From Streptomyces glomeratus (GTDB lineage Bacteria > Actinomycetota > Actinomycetes > Streptomycetales > Streptomycetaceae): DNA of 64,000 nt. The notes beneath the pieces are model-generated. The model saw only the letters and a list, made by a program, of their open reading frames with translations, was not told where the DNA came from and did no database searches. How positions within the stretch are numbered: the stretch's first letter is position 1; every line of letters begins with the position of its first letter. Of this stretch, positions 25,266 to 32,868 are shown piece after piece. A program made the translations under genes and the position numbers. The stretch lies in NCBI RefSeq assembly GCF_021462825.1, contig NZ_JAKEEB010000013.1, forward strand, positions 62,001 through 126,000, written 5' to 3'.

Positions 25266-25757
25266 ATGACCTATCGCGTCTGCTTCGTCTGCACCGGCAA
25301 CATCTGCCGCTCGCCGATGGCGGAGTCCGTGTTCCGAGCCCACGTGACGGAGGCCGGTCTCGACGAGCTGGTCGAGGTCGACAGCGCGGGTACGGGCGGC
25401 TGGCACGAGGGCGACGCCGCGGATCCGCGCACCGCCGCCGTGCTGGAGGAGAACGGCTACGGCAGCGTGCACACCGCACGTCAGTTCCAGCCCTCCTGGT
25501 TCTCCGGGCTGGACCTCGTGATCGCCCTGGACTCCGGCCATCTGAAGGCCCTGCGCCGTCTCGCCCCCACACCGAAGGACGCGGCCAAGGTCAGGCTTCT
25601 GCGTTCGTACGACCCGGCCGCCGACGGCGACCTCGACGTGCCCGACCCGTACTACGGCGGGGTGGACGGGTTCGAGGAGTGTCTTGAGATGGTGGAAGCG
25701 GCGAGCCCCGGACTGCTCGCCGCGGTACGAGAGCAGGTGGAGGGACGGGCGGCATGA
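25266..25757 (+). CDS. ptpA: Low-molecular-weight protein tyrosine phosphatase
   Basis: Cytosolic phosphatase of 163 residues. The P-loop is CTGNICRSP, with nucleophile C9 and R15 (Cx5R), and the general acid Asp is in DPYYGG, both at the usual places. S. coelicolor has an orthologous PtpA in the same setting, reported to influence antibiotic production when overexpressed. ATG at 25266. The stop overlaps the next gene's start by 4 bases (ATGA), so the pair is coupled. Confidence 0.93.
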   Translation: MTYRVCFVCTGNICRSPMAESVFRAHVTEAGLDELVEVDSAGTGGWHEGDAADPRTAAVLEENGYGSVHTARQFQPSWFSGLDLVIALDSGHLKALRRLAPTPKDAAKVRLLRSYDPAADGDLDVPDPYYGGVDGFEECLEMVEAASPGLLAAVREQVEGRAA

Positions 25758-26938
25758 GCACAGGGGACCCGGGGGCTGCGGCCGCGTCCGGCGCGCGGAC
25801 CGGCGACGGCACGCGGGGCATCGGCGACGGCACGCGCGCGGTGCGGGCGGGGCTGCCCGAGCCGGTCAAGCACGAGCCGACCCTGCCGGGCCCGGTCTTC
25901 GCCGCGCACTTCCACCTGCCCGGCGAGCCGACCGGCCCGTACGCCTATGGGCGGGACGAGAATCCCACCTGGACGCATCTGGAGCGCGCCATCGGCGAGT
26001 TGGAGGCGCCCGGCGAGGAGGGCGTCGAAACGCTCACCTTCGCCTCCGGCATGGCCGCGATCTCGGCGGTCCTCTTCTCCCAGCTGCGCGCCGGCGACAC
26101 CGTGGTGCTGCCCTCGGACGGCTACCAGGTACTGCCGCTGGTGGGCGAACAGCTGACCGCGTACGGCATCGACGTGCGCACCGCGCCGACCGGTGAGGAC
26201 GCCCAGCTCGGCGTCCTCGAGGGCGCGAGGCTGCTGTGGATCGAGACTCCGTCCAACCCCGGACTCGACGTCTGTGACGTGCGGCGACTCGTGGCGGCGG
26301 CCCAGGCGCAGGGCACCCTCGTCGCCGTCGACAACACCCTGGCGACGCCGCTCGGCCAGCGGCCCCTGGAGCTGGGCGCCGACTTCTCCGTGGCCAGCGG
26401 CACCAAGATGCTCACCGGGCACGGTGACCTCCTGCTCGGATACGTGACATCCGGGAATGCCGAGCCGATGGCCGCCGTACGGCGCTGGCGCAAGATCGTC
26501 GGAGCGATCCCGGGTCCCATGGAGGCCTGGCTCGCGCACCGCTCGCTGGCCACCCTGCGGCTGCGCGCGGACCGGCAGTCGGCCAACGCGCTGACGGTCG
26601 CCGAGGCACTGCGCGGCCGGCCCGAGGTGACCGGGCTGCGGTACCCGGGCCTGCCCGACGACCCCTCGCACAAGATCGCCGCGCGGCAGATGCGGCGCTT
26701 CGGATGCGTGGTGTCGTTCTCGCTGCCGACACGTGCGCGTGCCGACCGCTTTCTGGACGCGCTCCGCCTCGTCGACGACGCGACCAGTTTCGGAGGAGTG
26801 CGGTCCACCGCCGAGCGGCGTGGGCGCTGGGGCGGCGACGCGGTCCCGGAGGGTTTCATCCGCCTGTCCGTCGGTGCCGAGGATCCCGAGGATCTGGTGG
26901 CCGATGTGCTGCGTGCGCTCGACGAGTCGGCGGAATGA
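25754..26938 (+). CDS. Cystathionine gamma-lyase/synthase-family PLP enzyme
   Basis: Trans-sulfuration enzyme family member, 394 residues, a cytosolic homotetramer in the family. It shows YGRDENPTWTHLERAIGELE, FASGMAAISAVL, IETPSNPGLDVCD and the Schiff-base Lys218 in SGTKMLTGHGD. The C-terminal SFGGVRSTAERR block contacts the substrate carboxylate. A lyase role (cystathionine to cysteine) is the usual call in streptomycetes but the family cannot be split by eye. The first 25 residues are an odd Gly/Asp/Thr-rich repeat (TGDGTRG, IGDGTRA). Coupled to ptpA by an ATGA overlap and followed by a terminator. Confidence 0.83.
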   Translation: MSTGDPGAAAASGARTGDGTRGIGDGTRAVRAGLPEPVKHEPTLPGPVFAAHFHLPGEPTGPYAYGRDENPTWTHLERAIGELEAPGEEGVETLTFASGMAAISAVLFSQLRAGDTVVLPSDGYQVLPLVGEQLTAYGIDVRTAPTGEDAQLGVLEGARLLWIETPSNPGLDVCDVRRLVAAAQAQGTLVAVDNTLATPLGQRPLELGADFSVASGTKMLTGHGDLLLGYVTSGNAEPMAAVRRWRKIVGAIPGPMEAWLAHRSLATLRLRADRQSANALTVAEALRGRPEVTGLRYPGLPDDPSHKIAARQMRRFGCVVSFSLPTRARADRFLDALRLVDDATSFGGVRSTAERRGRWGGDAVPEGFIRLSVGAEDPEDLVADVLRALDESAE

Positions 26939-27025
26939 CCACGTCCTGAGCCGTGCCCCCGCTCCGGCTACGCACATCCGGGGAGGCGATGCGGTCCCCC
27001 GGACGGCTCTTCTACGCACAACGGA

Positions 27026-27058
27026 CGGTCCGAGCCTCCCCCCTCGTGGCTCGGACCG
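27026..27058 (+). terminator. Stem-loop terminator after ptpA-PLP operon
   Basis: CGGTCCGAGCC and GGCTCGGACCG form a perfect 11-bp stem around an 11-base loop, 88 bp after the PLP gene stop and before the LysR gene. Confidence 0.85.
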
Positions 27059-27196
27059 CCCCGGTTCCGCGCTTGAAGAACCGCGCAGCCAAGGCTAGTT
27101 GACTCTGTGTCAGTGTCCAATCACGCTAGCGACAGAGACCTATCGACTTATTTATAGTTGGCACGGTCGCGGGGTGCCGGGAGGGGAGGGAACATC

Positions 27197-28102
27197 ATGG
27201 ATCTGGCCCTGCTGCGCACCTTCGTGACGGTGCACCGGGCCGGTTCCTTCACCCGCGCCGCGGCACTCCTCGGCCTCTCGCAGCCGGCGGTCACCTCCCA
27301 GATACGCACCCTCGAACGGCAGCTGGGCCGTCCCCTCTTCCTGCGCCAGGCCCGCGGCGTGACCCCCACGTCCATCGGCGACGAACTGGCGCACAAGGCC
27401 GCCCCGCATCTCGACGCCCTGATCGAGATCGCCGAGACCGGCCTCGACGAGCAGTCGTCGTTGCGCACCCTCCATCTCGCGGGGCCGCCGGAGTTCACCG
27501 CCGAGCGCGCTCTGCCCGCGCTGGCCGAGCTGACCGACGGGGACGGCCAGGGGCTTGCCCTCCGCGCCTCCTTCGGGAACGCCGACGAGACGCTGGAAGG
27601 GCTCGCCGCCGGGCACCACGACCTGGCCATCACCACGGCCCGGCCACGCGGCGCCCTGCTCACGGCGACCCCGCTCTGCGACGAGGAGCACGTCCTGGTC
27701 ACAGCCCCCCGCTGGGCCAACCGGATCGGTCGCGGCAAGGTGCGCCTCGGGGGCGCGCACCTGCTGGAGAACCTTCCGGTGGTGGAGGTGCACGAGTCGC
27801 TGCCCTTCGTCTCCCGCTACTGGGCCTCCGTCTTCGACTCCCGGCCGGCCGCCTCCGGCACGGTCGTCGTCCCCGATCTGCGGGCGGTTCTCGCCTGTGC
27901 CGCCACCGGAGCCGGGCTCGCCGTGCTTCCGCGCTACCTCTGTGTCTCCGCTCTGGAGCGGGGCGAGATCGTGGCCCTTCATGAACCGGCGGTGGCCCCG
28001 TTGCGGACGTACTTCCTGGTGGTCCGTACCGGGACTCTCGCCATGCCCCACATCGCTCGCGCCTACGAGTGGCTGCTGCGGTCCGCGGCCGGCTGGGGCT
28101 GA
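27197..28102 (+). CDS. LysR-family transcriptional regulator
   Basis: Regulator of 301 residues. The N-terminal winged HTH is at about 1-60 (MDLALLRTFVTVHRAGSFT, then QPAVTSQIRTLERQLGRPLF), and the effector domain covers about 90-300. GGGAGG sits eight bases before the ATG at 27197. LysR proteins usually control a divergent neighbour, but here the gene on the left points the same way and ends in a terminator, so the target is elsewhere or is the gene itself. The effector is unknown. Confidence 0.88.
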   Translation: MDLALLRTFVTVHRAGSFTRAAALLGLSQPAVTSQIRTLERQLGRPLFLRQARGVTPTSIGDELAHKAAPHLDALIEIAETGLDEQSSLRTLHLAGPPEFTAERALPALAELTDGDGQGLALRASFGNADETLEGLAAGHHDLAITTARPRGALLTATPLCDEEHVLVTAPRWANRIGRGKVRLGGAHLLENLPVVEVHESLPFVSRYWASVFDSRPAASGTVVVPDLRAVLACAATGAGLAVLPRYLCVSALERGEIVALHEPAVAPLRTYFLVVRTGTLAMPHIARAYEWLLRSAAGWG

Positions 28103-28198
28103 GACGCGGAGTCCGGGCACGGCGCGGTCGACTGCCACGCCCGGCACCGGGTCCACCCACTGGTCACTTCGATGTCGACTCCAAGTGGGGTGTGGGAT

Positions 28199-28212
28199 GT
28201 TTCACGTGGAAC
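28199..28212. other. parS-like site, one mismatch
   Basis: GTTTCACGTGGAAC on plus, one base away from parS and the exact reverse complement of the variant at 20910. It ends 21 bp before the Nudix ATG, over its expected ribosome-site region. Confidence 0.6.
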
Positions 28213-28233
28213 AGGCTGGGCCACATTTCACCC

Positions 28234-28716
28234 ATGACCGTTCGCCCCGTGGTCAAGCGCACTGCCCGCGCCATCCTGCTGGATGGTGACGACCTGATTC
28301 TGATCAAGAGGACCAAGCCCGGAGTCGATCCGTACTGGCTCACGCCGGGCGGCGGGGTCGAGCCGACGGACGCGACCGTTGTCGACGCGCTCCACCGCGA
28401 AGTGCACGAAGAACTCGGGGCAAAGATCGTCGATGTGGTCCCCTGCTTCGTTGACACGGTCGAGCACATCGGCGAGAACGGCGGGGCGACCGGCGTGAAG
28501 GTCCAGCACTTCTTCGTCTGTCGTCTCGAGTCCATGGACGAGCGCCTGCGGCACGGCCCCGAGGTCGAGGAGCCCGCCGGCGAGTACGAGATCGTACGAG
28601 TGCCCTTCACCCGAGTCGGCATCGCGTCCGTCCATCTCGTACCGCTGTCGCTCCGGCACTATCTGGACGGCAACATCGAGGGTGTACGCGCGATGCACGC
28701 GCCCGACCTGGGCTGA
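28234..28716 (+). CDS. Nudix hydrolase
   Basis: Nudix protein of 160 residues; the family cleaves nucleoside diphosphates linked to other groups. The box is GGGVEPTDATVVDALHREVHEELGAKI (cited in parts: GGVEPTDA and HREVHEELGA). The catalytic REVHEELG core is intact, but the first Glu of the pattern Gx5Ex7REUxEExGU is an Ala, a substitution at a non-catalytic position. ATG 28234 preferred over the longer frame since it starts the domain. No clear Shine-Dalgarno; a near-parS sequence lies there. Converges on the flavohaemoglobin gene. Confidence 0.85.
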   Translation: MTVRPVVKRTARAILLDGDDLILIKRTKPGVDPYWLTPGGGVEPTDATVVDALHREVHEELGAKIVDVVPCFVDTVEHIGENGGATGVKVQHFFVCRLESMDERLRHGPEVEEPAGEYEIVRVPFTRVGIASVHLVPLSLRHYLDGNIEGVRAMHAPDLG

Positions 28717-28771
28717 CGCCGCGGAGGACGCCCATCGGACGTTGTCCGGGAGCCCTCGGCGGACCGTGGCC

Positions 28772-30268
28772 TTACGAGGCCCCTCCGCCGGCCAGGACCA
28801 GTTCCTCCACCGAGTCGTGACGGATGCGTTCCGAGGGAACACCGATGTGCCGGAGCGCGTCCACCCCGCTGCGGATCATGCCGGGCGGACCCGAGAGATA
28901 CGCGTCGTACTCGTTCCACGGTCCCCACTCTCGGATGGCGTCCGGAAGCCGTAGCTGTGTCTGCTCGTCGACGACCGGGCGGACCGAAAGCCAGGGGTGG
29001 CTCTGCTGCATCCGCAGCAGGGTGTCGATGTCGTAGAGATCGTGGCCGGTCCGGGCCCCGTAGAAGACCTCGACCAGGCGCCGCTCACCGTGCTCGACGA
29101 CGTCCTCGACCAGGGCCTTGATGGGCGCGATCCCCGTGCCGCCGCCGAGACAGAGCAGTCCGCTGTCCGTGGTGTGGTCGACGGTCATCGTGCCGGCGGG
29201 CGGACCGAGCCGGATGATGTCGCCGGGGCGGGCCCGATGGACCAGCGCATTGGACACCCAGCCCGCCGGGACCGCCTTCACATGGAAGGTGAGCAGTCCG
29301 TCGGGGCGCGGCGCCGAGGCGAAGGAGTAGTGGCGCCATACCCGCGGCCACCACGGGGTCTCGACACCGGCGTACTGACCGGCCAGGAACGGGTACGGCT
29401 GGTCGGGACGGACCGTGATCACCGCGACGTCCGGCGTCCGGAGGTCGTGCGAGACGACCTCCGCGTACCACCAGGCCGGGGCCAGCAGCTCGTCCGCGGC
29501 CGCCGCGTCGATCATCACCTGGGAGATGGTCGTGTACGTCCGCACCCAGGCCGCCTCGGTCTCCTCGTCCCAGATCGCACAGGCGTACTTGCTCAGTGCT
29601 CCGATGAGGCACTCCCCGACGGCCGGGTAGTGCTCGGCCCGGGTGCCGTACTTGCGGTGCCCGCGGCCGAGGTTCTTCAGATAAGCGACCAGCACCTCGG
29701 TGTTGTCGATGTGCTCGGCGGTGGTCAGCAGCGCCTTGAGGAGCCGGTCTCGCTGGGTGTCCATCGCGGCGGGGAACAGCGACCGAAGATCGGGGTGGCG
29801 TACGAACAGCAGCGCGTAGAAGTACGAGGTGACCTTGTCGGCCACGGGTCCGACTTCGGCCATGGTCCGGCGGACGAGCACGGCGTCGGAGGAGGTCCGG
29901 GGATCGGGTGCCGATCGCAGGACGGGGACGGGTGGCGCAGGACGGCCCTCGGGCTGCGGACCCCCGGAGGTCCGGGTCTCGTTCGGGGAGACGGCGGGGG
30001 CGACTGCCCCGGGGGACGGTTCCGGTTGGGCGAGAGGGAGGTCCGGCGACGCGGTCCCTGGTGCGGCACGGCGTATTCGCGACTGCTCGGTGTCCGCATC
30101 CGGCGTGTGCCGGCCGACAGGGCGCATCGCCGCCAGGCGGCTGCCTTCGGGTATCTCCTGGTCTTCGCTCGGGAGTGTCTGGGGCTTTTTGCGGGGCGTG
30201 AACCAGCCGCCCCCGCCGCCGCCACCGGACGGGCCCTTGTCGGCCGACGTGGTGGTCGGAGCGTCCAT
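28772..30268 (-). CDS. Flavohaemoglobin-like protein with long disordered N-terminus
   Basis: 498 residues in three parts. Residues 1-130 are Gly/Pro/Ser-rich and probably unfolded, beginning with a run of eight Gly. Residues about 130-260 form a globin (TSYFYALLF with the B-helix Tyr; GRGHRKYG with the likely proximal His). Residues 270-498 are a ferredoxin-NADP reductase-like unit with FAD motif RHYSFAS and NAD(P) motif LCLGGGTGIAPIKALV. Flavohaemoglobins detoxify nitric oxide to nitrate; this one should do so or act as a related oxygen/NO enzyme. The ATG 30268 follows GAGGCGAGG; 30289 is an alternative. Confidence 0.85.
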   Translation of the reverse strand: MDAPTTTSADKGPSGGGGGGGWFTPRKKPQTLPSEDQEIPEGSRLAAMRPVGRHTPDADTEQSRIRRAAPGTASPDLPLAQPEPSPGAVAPAVSPNETRTSGGPQPEGRPAPPVPVLRSAPDPRTSSDAVLVRRTMAEVGPVADKVTSYFYALLFVRHPDLRSLFPAAMDTQRDRLLKALLTTAEHIDNTEVLVAYLKNLGRGHRKYGTRAEHYPAVGECLIGALSKYACAIWDEETEAAWVRTYTTISQVMIDAAAADELLAPAWWYAEVVSHDLRTPDVAVITVRPDQPYPFLAGQYAGVETPWWPRVWRHYSFASAPRPDGLLTFHVKAVPAGWVSNALVHRARPGDIIRLGPPAGTMTVDHTTDSGLLCLGGGTGIAPIKALVEDVVEHGERRLVEVFYGARTGHDLYDIDTLLRMQQSHPWLSVRPVVDEQTQLRLPDAIREWGPWNEYDAYLSGPPGMIRSGVDALRHIGVPSERIRHDSVEELVLAGGGAS

Positions 30269-30866
30269 GGTGTGCCTCGCCTCGAACATCTTTCGGTGGT
30301 CTGCGCACTTACCCCTGTCGGCGGGCGTCGGTTTCCTCGCCGAAGGCCTTGCTCTTTTCCCCGTTCAATCGCTGAGAGTCGATGCGGCCACATTCGGCTC
30401 GCGTTCCCGTCGCGTACGGACATGTGAGGCGAGAGTGTGACATCGGCCGCGGTACTCGGACCGCAGCATCGCACTCCGGACTCCGGCCCGGCCGTGTAAC
30501 AGAAAATGCGAGTCTTCGATCTCTCCGTCCCGTTAGGCTGCATTGGCCTGCGTTCACAACGGCGGAACACACGCGCATCACGCCGGACGCGAACCGGACT
30601 CGACCCTACCGGCCGCCGTCTCCTACACAAGTGCGCCGTTGAGCCGGCGCCGAAGAACGGTCGTCCAGGGCAGGCAATTCCCTCAACTGCCATGGGCTGT
30701 CCAGCAATTCAGGTGGCTGCTCCGAAACGGCCGGGATCCGGCCCCTCACCGTTTCACGTGAAACGCCTGCCCTTGGGGTGTGATGGAAGACGACATGGCT
30801 TGAAGCGTGCCCGTTCGACCAGAAACCGGTGGACGACGATGGCCCCTGTCGTACAGCCTGACCTGC
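30269..30866. other. Intergenic region between divergent genes
   Basis: 598 bp between the flavohaemoglobin-like gene and a GNAT gene. It must hold both promoters, and it holds a perfect parS at 30751. I see no gene, no NsrR-like or Rex-like operator and no RNA element. The frames crossing it lack ribosome sites and normal codon use. Confidence 0.6.
30751..30764. other. parS: parS site (perfect)
   Basis: GTTTCACGTGAAAC, single copy in the divergent promoter region left of the GNAT gene, the only perfect site of the window in such a position. Confidence 0.92.
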
Positions 30867-31733
30867 GTGTCGACACCTCCCCTCAGTACTCTGCCCATCC
30901 GCCGTCTGACGCCTCGCGATCTCAGCGCCTGCGCCGACTTGTCCGAGGATCGGGGGTGGCCCCGGGAGGAACACAAATGGGGTCTGCTCCTGGCCGCCGG
31001 CAGGGGATACGGCATCGACGACCCCGGGGGCGGTCTTGTCGCGGCCTGCGTAGTGACCGAATACGGATCGCGGTACCGTCCGGACCTCTGCGGCATCGGC
31101 ATGGTGCTCGTCGCCCAGCGACATGCACGCCAGGGGGTGGGCCGTCGGCTGATGCGCCATGTGGTGGCGGAGAGGGGCGTCACCCCGCTCACGCTGTACG
31201 CGACCCCGTACGGCCGGCCCCTCTACGAGGAGCTCGGCTTCAAGGTCACCGGCAGTTCCGAGATGGTGCTGGGGCGCTTCGCGGCCGGTGGACCGCCATC
31301 CCCCGTCGGCACCCGCCCGGCCACCGGGGAGGACCTCGCCGCGCTCGTCCGGCTGGACGAAGAGGTCTTCGGTGCCGACCGCACCCATGTGATCACCCGG
31401 CTGCCCGCCTTCGCCGACCAGGTGCGCATCGCCGAGGAGGGCGGGCGGATCATCGGGTACGCGGCCGCATGGCCCAACATGGACACGCATGTCGTGGGCC
31501 CGCTCATCGCCCGCGACACCGAGACGGCCAAGGCGCTGGTCGCGTCTCTCGCCGCCCACACCGACCGCCCGCTGCGCACGGACGTCGATGTACGGCACGA
31601 GGACCTGCTGGCCTGGCTGAAGGAGCACGGGCTCTCCACCGTCGGTGTGAACGCGGTCATGACGTATGGAATCCCGGATCTGCCCGGTGACTGGACGCGG
31701 CGCTTCGCTCCGGTCACGGTAGCGGCGGGCTGA
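30867..31733 (+). CDS. GNAT-family N-acetyltransferase, two-domain
   Basis: 288 residues. The N-terminal 140 residues hold an acetyltransferase fold with the acetyl-CoA loop ARQGVGRRLMRHVV (R/Q-x-x-G-x-G/A) and LYEELGFKVTG at its end; the rest is a second, degenerate GNAT-like half without a clear CoA loop. The acceptor is unknown. The start is uncertain: GTG 30867 begins right before the domain (STPPLSTLPIRRLTPRDL), while the frame is open to a GTG at 30807; neither has a good Shine-Dalgarno. Downstream there is a 19-bp triple repeat. Confidence 0.78.
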   Translation: MSTPPLSTLPIRRLTPRDLSACADLSEDRGWPREEHKWGLLLAAGRGYGIDDPGGGLVAACVVTEYGSRYRPDLCGIGMVLVAQRHARQGVGRRLMRHVVAERGVTPLTLYATPYGRPLYEELGFKVTGSSEMVLGRFAAGGPPSPVGTRPATGEDLAALVRLDEEVFGADRTHVITRLPAFADQVRIAEEGGRIIGYAAAWPNMDTHVVGPLIARDTETAKALVASLAAHTDRPLRTDVDVRHEDLLAWLKEHGLSTVGVNAVMTYGIPDLPGDWTRRFAPVTVAAG

Positions 31734-31742
31734 GCCCGGAGG

Positions 31743-31799
31743 CGAGGCAGAACCTGGGAGACGAGGCAGAGCCTGGGGAACGGGGCAAGGCTGACAGGG
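31743..31799. repeat. Three 19-bp tandem units
   Basis: CGAGGCAGAACCTGGGAGA, then CGAGGCAGAGCCTGGGGAA (3 changes), then a weaker CGGGGCAAGGCTGACAGGG follow each other without gap, right after the GNAT stop and before the AT-rich MarR promoter. Confidence 0.6.
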
Positions 31800-31807
31800 G
31801 CGCACAC

Positions 31808-31845
31808 TTGCATACGCCTTATATTTGCCAAGGCTGTATATTGCG
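31808..31845 (+). promoter_or_regulatory. AT-rich promoter/operator of the MarR gene
   Basis: A stretch strikingly AT-rich for this genome contains two TATATT boxes (31820 and 31837) and an inverted repeat GCCTT-(9 bp)-AAGGC at 31816-31834, extended weakly by TAC/GTA. A TTGCAT at 31808 is a possible -35. This fits a MarR-type autoregulated promoter; the operator is inferred from symmetry only. Confidence 0.45.
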
Positions 31846-31894
31846 ATGGTGCCCTATCCTGGGCGGGAGCCGCCCCGGCACGGAGGAGAACGCC

Positions 31895-32398
31895 ATGACA
31901 GCGACGGACCCCGCGCTCACCGCCCTCGCTCAGGGCTGGTGCGCCCTCTCCCTGCTGCACGGGAGAATCGAGGCTCATATCGAGCGAGCCCTGCAGGCCG
32001 GGCACGGGCTGAGCGTGCGGGAGTACTCCCTGCTCGATGTGCTCAGCCGGCAGCACGGCGGTGTGGGCGGCATGCTGCAGATGAAGCAGGTCGCCGAAGC
32101 GGTGGTCCTCAGCCAGAGCGCCACGACCCGGCTGGTCACCAGGCTCGAGGACCGCGGACTGCTCGCGCGCTACCTCTGTCCGACCGACCGCCGCGGTATC
32201 TACACCAACGTCAGCGAAGCAGGTCTCAAGCTCCTCGAAGAGGCCCGCCCCACCAATGACGCCGCTCTGCGCGAGGCGCTGGACGAGGCGGCGAGGAACC
32301 CAGAGCTGGAGCCCCTCGTCCGCGTGGTCGAGTCGCTGAACGTGCCTTCCTGGAACCGCCTGCTCCCCGCACACCCGGAAACGCCCGGTCCCGCATAG
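31895..32398 (+). CDS. MarR-family transcriptional regulator
   Basis: Winged-helix regulator of 167 residues. The core is LSVREYSLLDVLSRQHGG, MKQVAEAVVLSQSATTRLVTRLEDRGLLAR and the wing CPTDRRGIYTNVSEAG, with dimer helices at both ends. GGAGGAGAA lies before the ATG at 31895. The next gene, a GNAT, starts 9 bp after the stop, so the two are an operon; MarR plus acetyltransferase pairs often concern a small toxic compound, but the ligand is unknown. Confidence 0.9.
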   Translation: MTATDPALTALAQGWCALSLLHGRIEAHIERALQAGHGLSVREYSLLDVLSRQHGGVGGMLQMKQVAEAVVLSQSATTRLVTRLEDRGLLARYLCPTDRRGIYTNVSEAGLKLLEEARPTNDAALREALDEAARNPELEPLVRVVESLNVPSWNRLLPAHPETPGPA

Positions 32399-32407
32399 GC
32401 TGCGGAC

Positions 32408-32860
32408 ATGGGAGATCTTGAGGTACGACGCGTCGTCGCTGATGACATCCCCGCGGTCGTCGCCATGCTCGCGGACGATCCGCTCGGCGCCCAGCGGGAG
32501 TCACCGGACGACCTGACTCCCTACCTGGCCGCACTGGACCGGGTGAACAGCGATCCGAACCAGCATCTGGTGGTGGCCGTCCGCGACGGAAGCGTCGTCG
32601 GCACCCTTCAGCTCACGATCATCCCGGGGCTGTCCCGGAAGGGTGCGACCCGCTCCGTCATCGAGGCGGTACGCATCCACGCCGACGAGCGCGGCAGCGG
32701 GCTCGGTACTCGGCTCATCGAGTGGGCCATCGAGGAATCCCGGCGCCAGGGCTGCCAGTTGGTCCAGCTCACCTCCGATACGAGTCGCACCGACGCCCAC
32801 CGCTTCTACAAGCGTCTCGGCTTCGATGCCTCACACGTGGGCTTCAAGCTCCAGCTCTGA
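32408..32860 (+). CDS. GNAT-family N-acetyltransferase
   Basis: Single-domain acetyltransferase of 150 residues. Core motifs are VVGTLQLTIIPGLSRKGATRSVIEAVRI and the CoA loop ERGSGLGTRLIEWAI, ending with the usual AHRFYKRLGF. Very close in sequence to the PhnO/YjdJ-like general GNATs; the acceptor is unknown. Co-transcribed with marR. It converges on the serine hydrolase gene with only 8 bp between the stops, so no terminator fits between. Confidence 0.88.
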   Translation: MGDLEVRRVVADDIPAVVAMLADDPLGAQRESPDDLTPYLAALDRVNSDPNQHLVVAVRDGSVVGTLQLTIIPGLSRKGATRSVIEAVRIHADERGSGLGTRLIEWAIEESRRQGCQLVQLTSDTSRTDAHRFYKRLGFDASHVGFKLQL

Positions 32861-32868
32861 CACGGCGC

